Source: an uncultured Ruminococcus sp.
GTDB lineage: Bacteria > Bacillota > Clostridia > Oscillospirales > Ruminococcaceae
Reading direction: 5' to 3'
Length of the DNA stretch: 8,199 bases
Assembly (NCBI GenBank): GCA_937926145.1
Contig: CALANW010000068.1
Location: 1-8,199 of the forward strand
Made by a program: the position numbers and the translations under genes. The notes beneath the pieces are model-generated. The model was not told the origin of the DNA, ran no database searches, and saw nothing but the letters and a program-made list of their open reading frames with translations. This document shows, one piece after another, positions 7,974 to 8,199 of this stretch. The stretch's first letter is position 1, and every line of letters begins with the position of its first letter.

Positions 7974-8028
7974 TAAACATACCAAAAGTCAGCTGATTAA
8001 AAATAAGCTGACTTTCAGTATGTTTCTT
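7974..8028. repeat. Long two-step inverted repeat (hairpin)
   Basis: The left side reads AAACATAC, CA, AAAGTCAGCT. The right side reads AGCTGACTTT, CA, GTATGTTT. The 10-base inner and 8-base outer stems are perfectly complementary, separated by a symmetric CA/CA internal loop, with an 11-base AT-rich apical loop (GATTAAAAATA). It lies about 35 bases after the helicase's premature stop. The stem is not GC-rich and is not followed by a clean T tract, so a factor-independent terminator is a weaker reading than a structural end of a mobile element. Confidence 0.75.
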
Positions 8029-8105
8029 AGTATGCAATAGTATTATCTGAAAACCTTAAATAGACGATGTTCCTTTCGATATAAGAGGGTGACTAATCAG
8101 ATTAA

Positions 8106-8122
8106 CAAACATATGATGTTTG
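8106..8122. repeat. Short palindrome CAAACAT-ATG-ATGTTTG
   Basis: Perfect seven-base arms around a three-base centre. The geometry (7-3-7) matches the VPxEH palindromes, but the arm sequence differs. It shares the AAACAT/ATGTTT core with the outer stem of the nearby hairpin. It could be an operator or part of an element end; in AT-rich DNA it may also be chance. Confidence 0.4.
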
Positions 8123-8199
8123 GTGCTTTGTTGCGATATGCTCAACGGTTACGGTGTATTGTTCATATTCTGTTTTCGGGAATCTTTATGAAATCTTCA

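Larger units (their letters stand above)
7940..8199. other. AT-rich tail unrelated to the helicase gene; possible edge of an inserted element
   Basis: By hand count the last 279 bases are about 32% G+C, against about 42% in a sampled line of the gene body. All frames are short. The longest is a forward frame open from 8041 to the window edge (53 codons) with a possible GTG at 8089 and ATG at 8113. AAGAGG abuts the GTG with no spacing, so this is not a convincing start. On the minus strand, 8163-8199 reads EDFIKIPENRI then a stop, which could be the tail of a gene entering from the right. I recognise no transposase, terminal inverted repeat, group II intron end or RNA gene. The only clear structure is the hairpin at 7974-8028, plus a small palindrome at 8106-8122. 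An inserted element is inferred from the abrupt helicase truncation, not from a recognised family. Confidence 0.5.

Noticed and set aside
7974..8028. Rho-independent terminator of the large gene
   Set aside because: The stem is AT-rich with an internal loop and no U tract of useful length after it, and the gene it would terminate is truncated just before.
7940..8199. Group II intron 5' end inside the helicase gene
   Set aside because: The sequence after the truncation has no GUGYG-type start that I trust and lacks the GC-rich helices expected of domain I.

Overview
The window holds one very large plus-strand gene of the 'polyvalent protein' type carried by conjugative elements and large plasmids of gut Clostridia. 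It now reads as two open frames, 42-2525 and 2804-7939, followed by about 260 bases of different, AT-rich DNA. The Clostridia (Oscillospiraceae/Ruminococcus-like) setting is inferred from the protein families (DUF3848, DUF3849, YodL, and an N6-adenine methylase fused to a DECH-box helicase), the AAAGGAG ribosome binding site and a coding G+C of roughly 42% in a sampled line. No integrase, relaxase or type IV secretion gene lies inside the window, so the mobile-element setting rests on family knowledge alone.

Layout. Positions 1-27 are probably the last codons of an upstream gene whose stop overlaps the next ribosome binding site. Positions 42-2525 encode the N-terminal third: a tandem pair of small alpha/beta domains, DUF3848-like and DUF3849-like domains, and further large-polyvalent-protein-associated regions. 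The frame then breaks at a G run (2493-2495). Coding resumes without a gap in the -1 frame, so 2495-7939 is the rest of the same protein: a YodL domain, two related small beta domains, an N6-methyltransferase core (ILEPAMGIG, NVPF) and the first RecA-like lobe of a superfamily 2 helicase (Walker A AHCVGAGKT, DECH, SGTP). Restoring one G gives a single frame of about 2,632 codons.

The 3' end is also abnormal. The helicase stops right after motif III, without its second lobe (motifs IV-VI). From about 7920 to 8199 the sequence falls to about 32% G+C and carries a long imperfect hairpin. It looks like the edge of an inserted element or rearrangement, but I could not identify the element. With a frameshift and a truncation, this copy is probably decaying or interrupted.

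The most distinctive signal is a 17-bp palindrome, ATGTTCC-NNN-GGAACAT. It occurs four times intact and once degraded, always inside the coding frame, always in linkers between domains, and in both DNA orientations. Each copy reads as VP(P/V/L)EH, or ASVEH in the degraded copy. It resembles a parS centromere site with one centre base missing, and it behaves like a miniature palindromic element that tolerates in-frame insertion.
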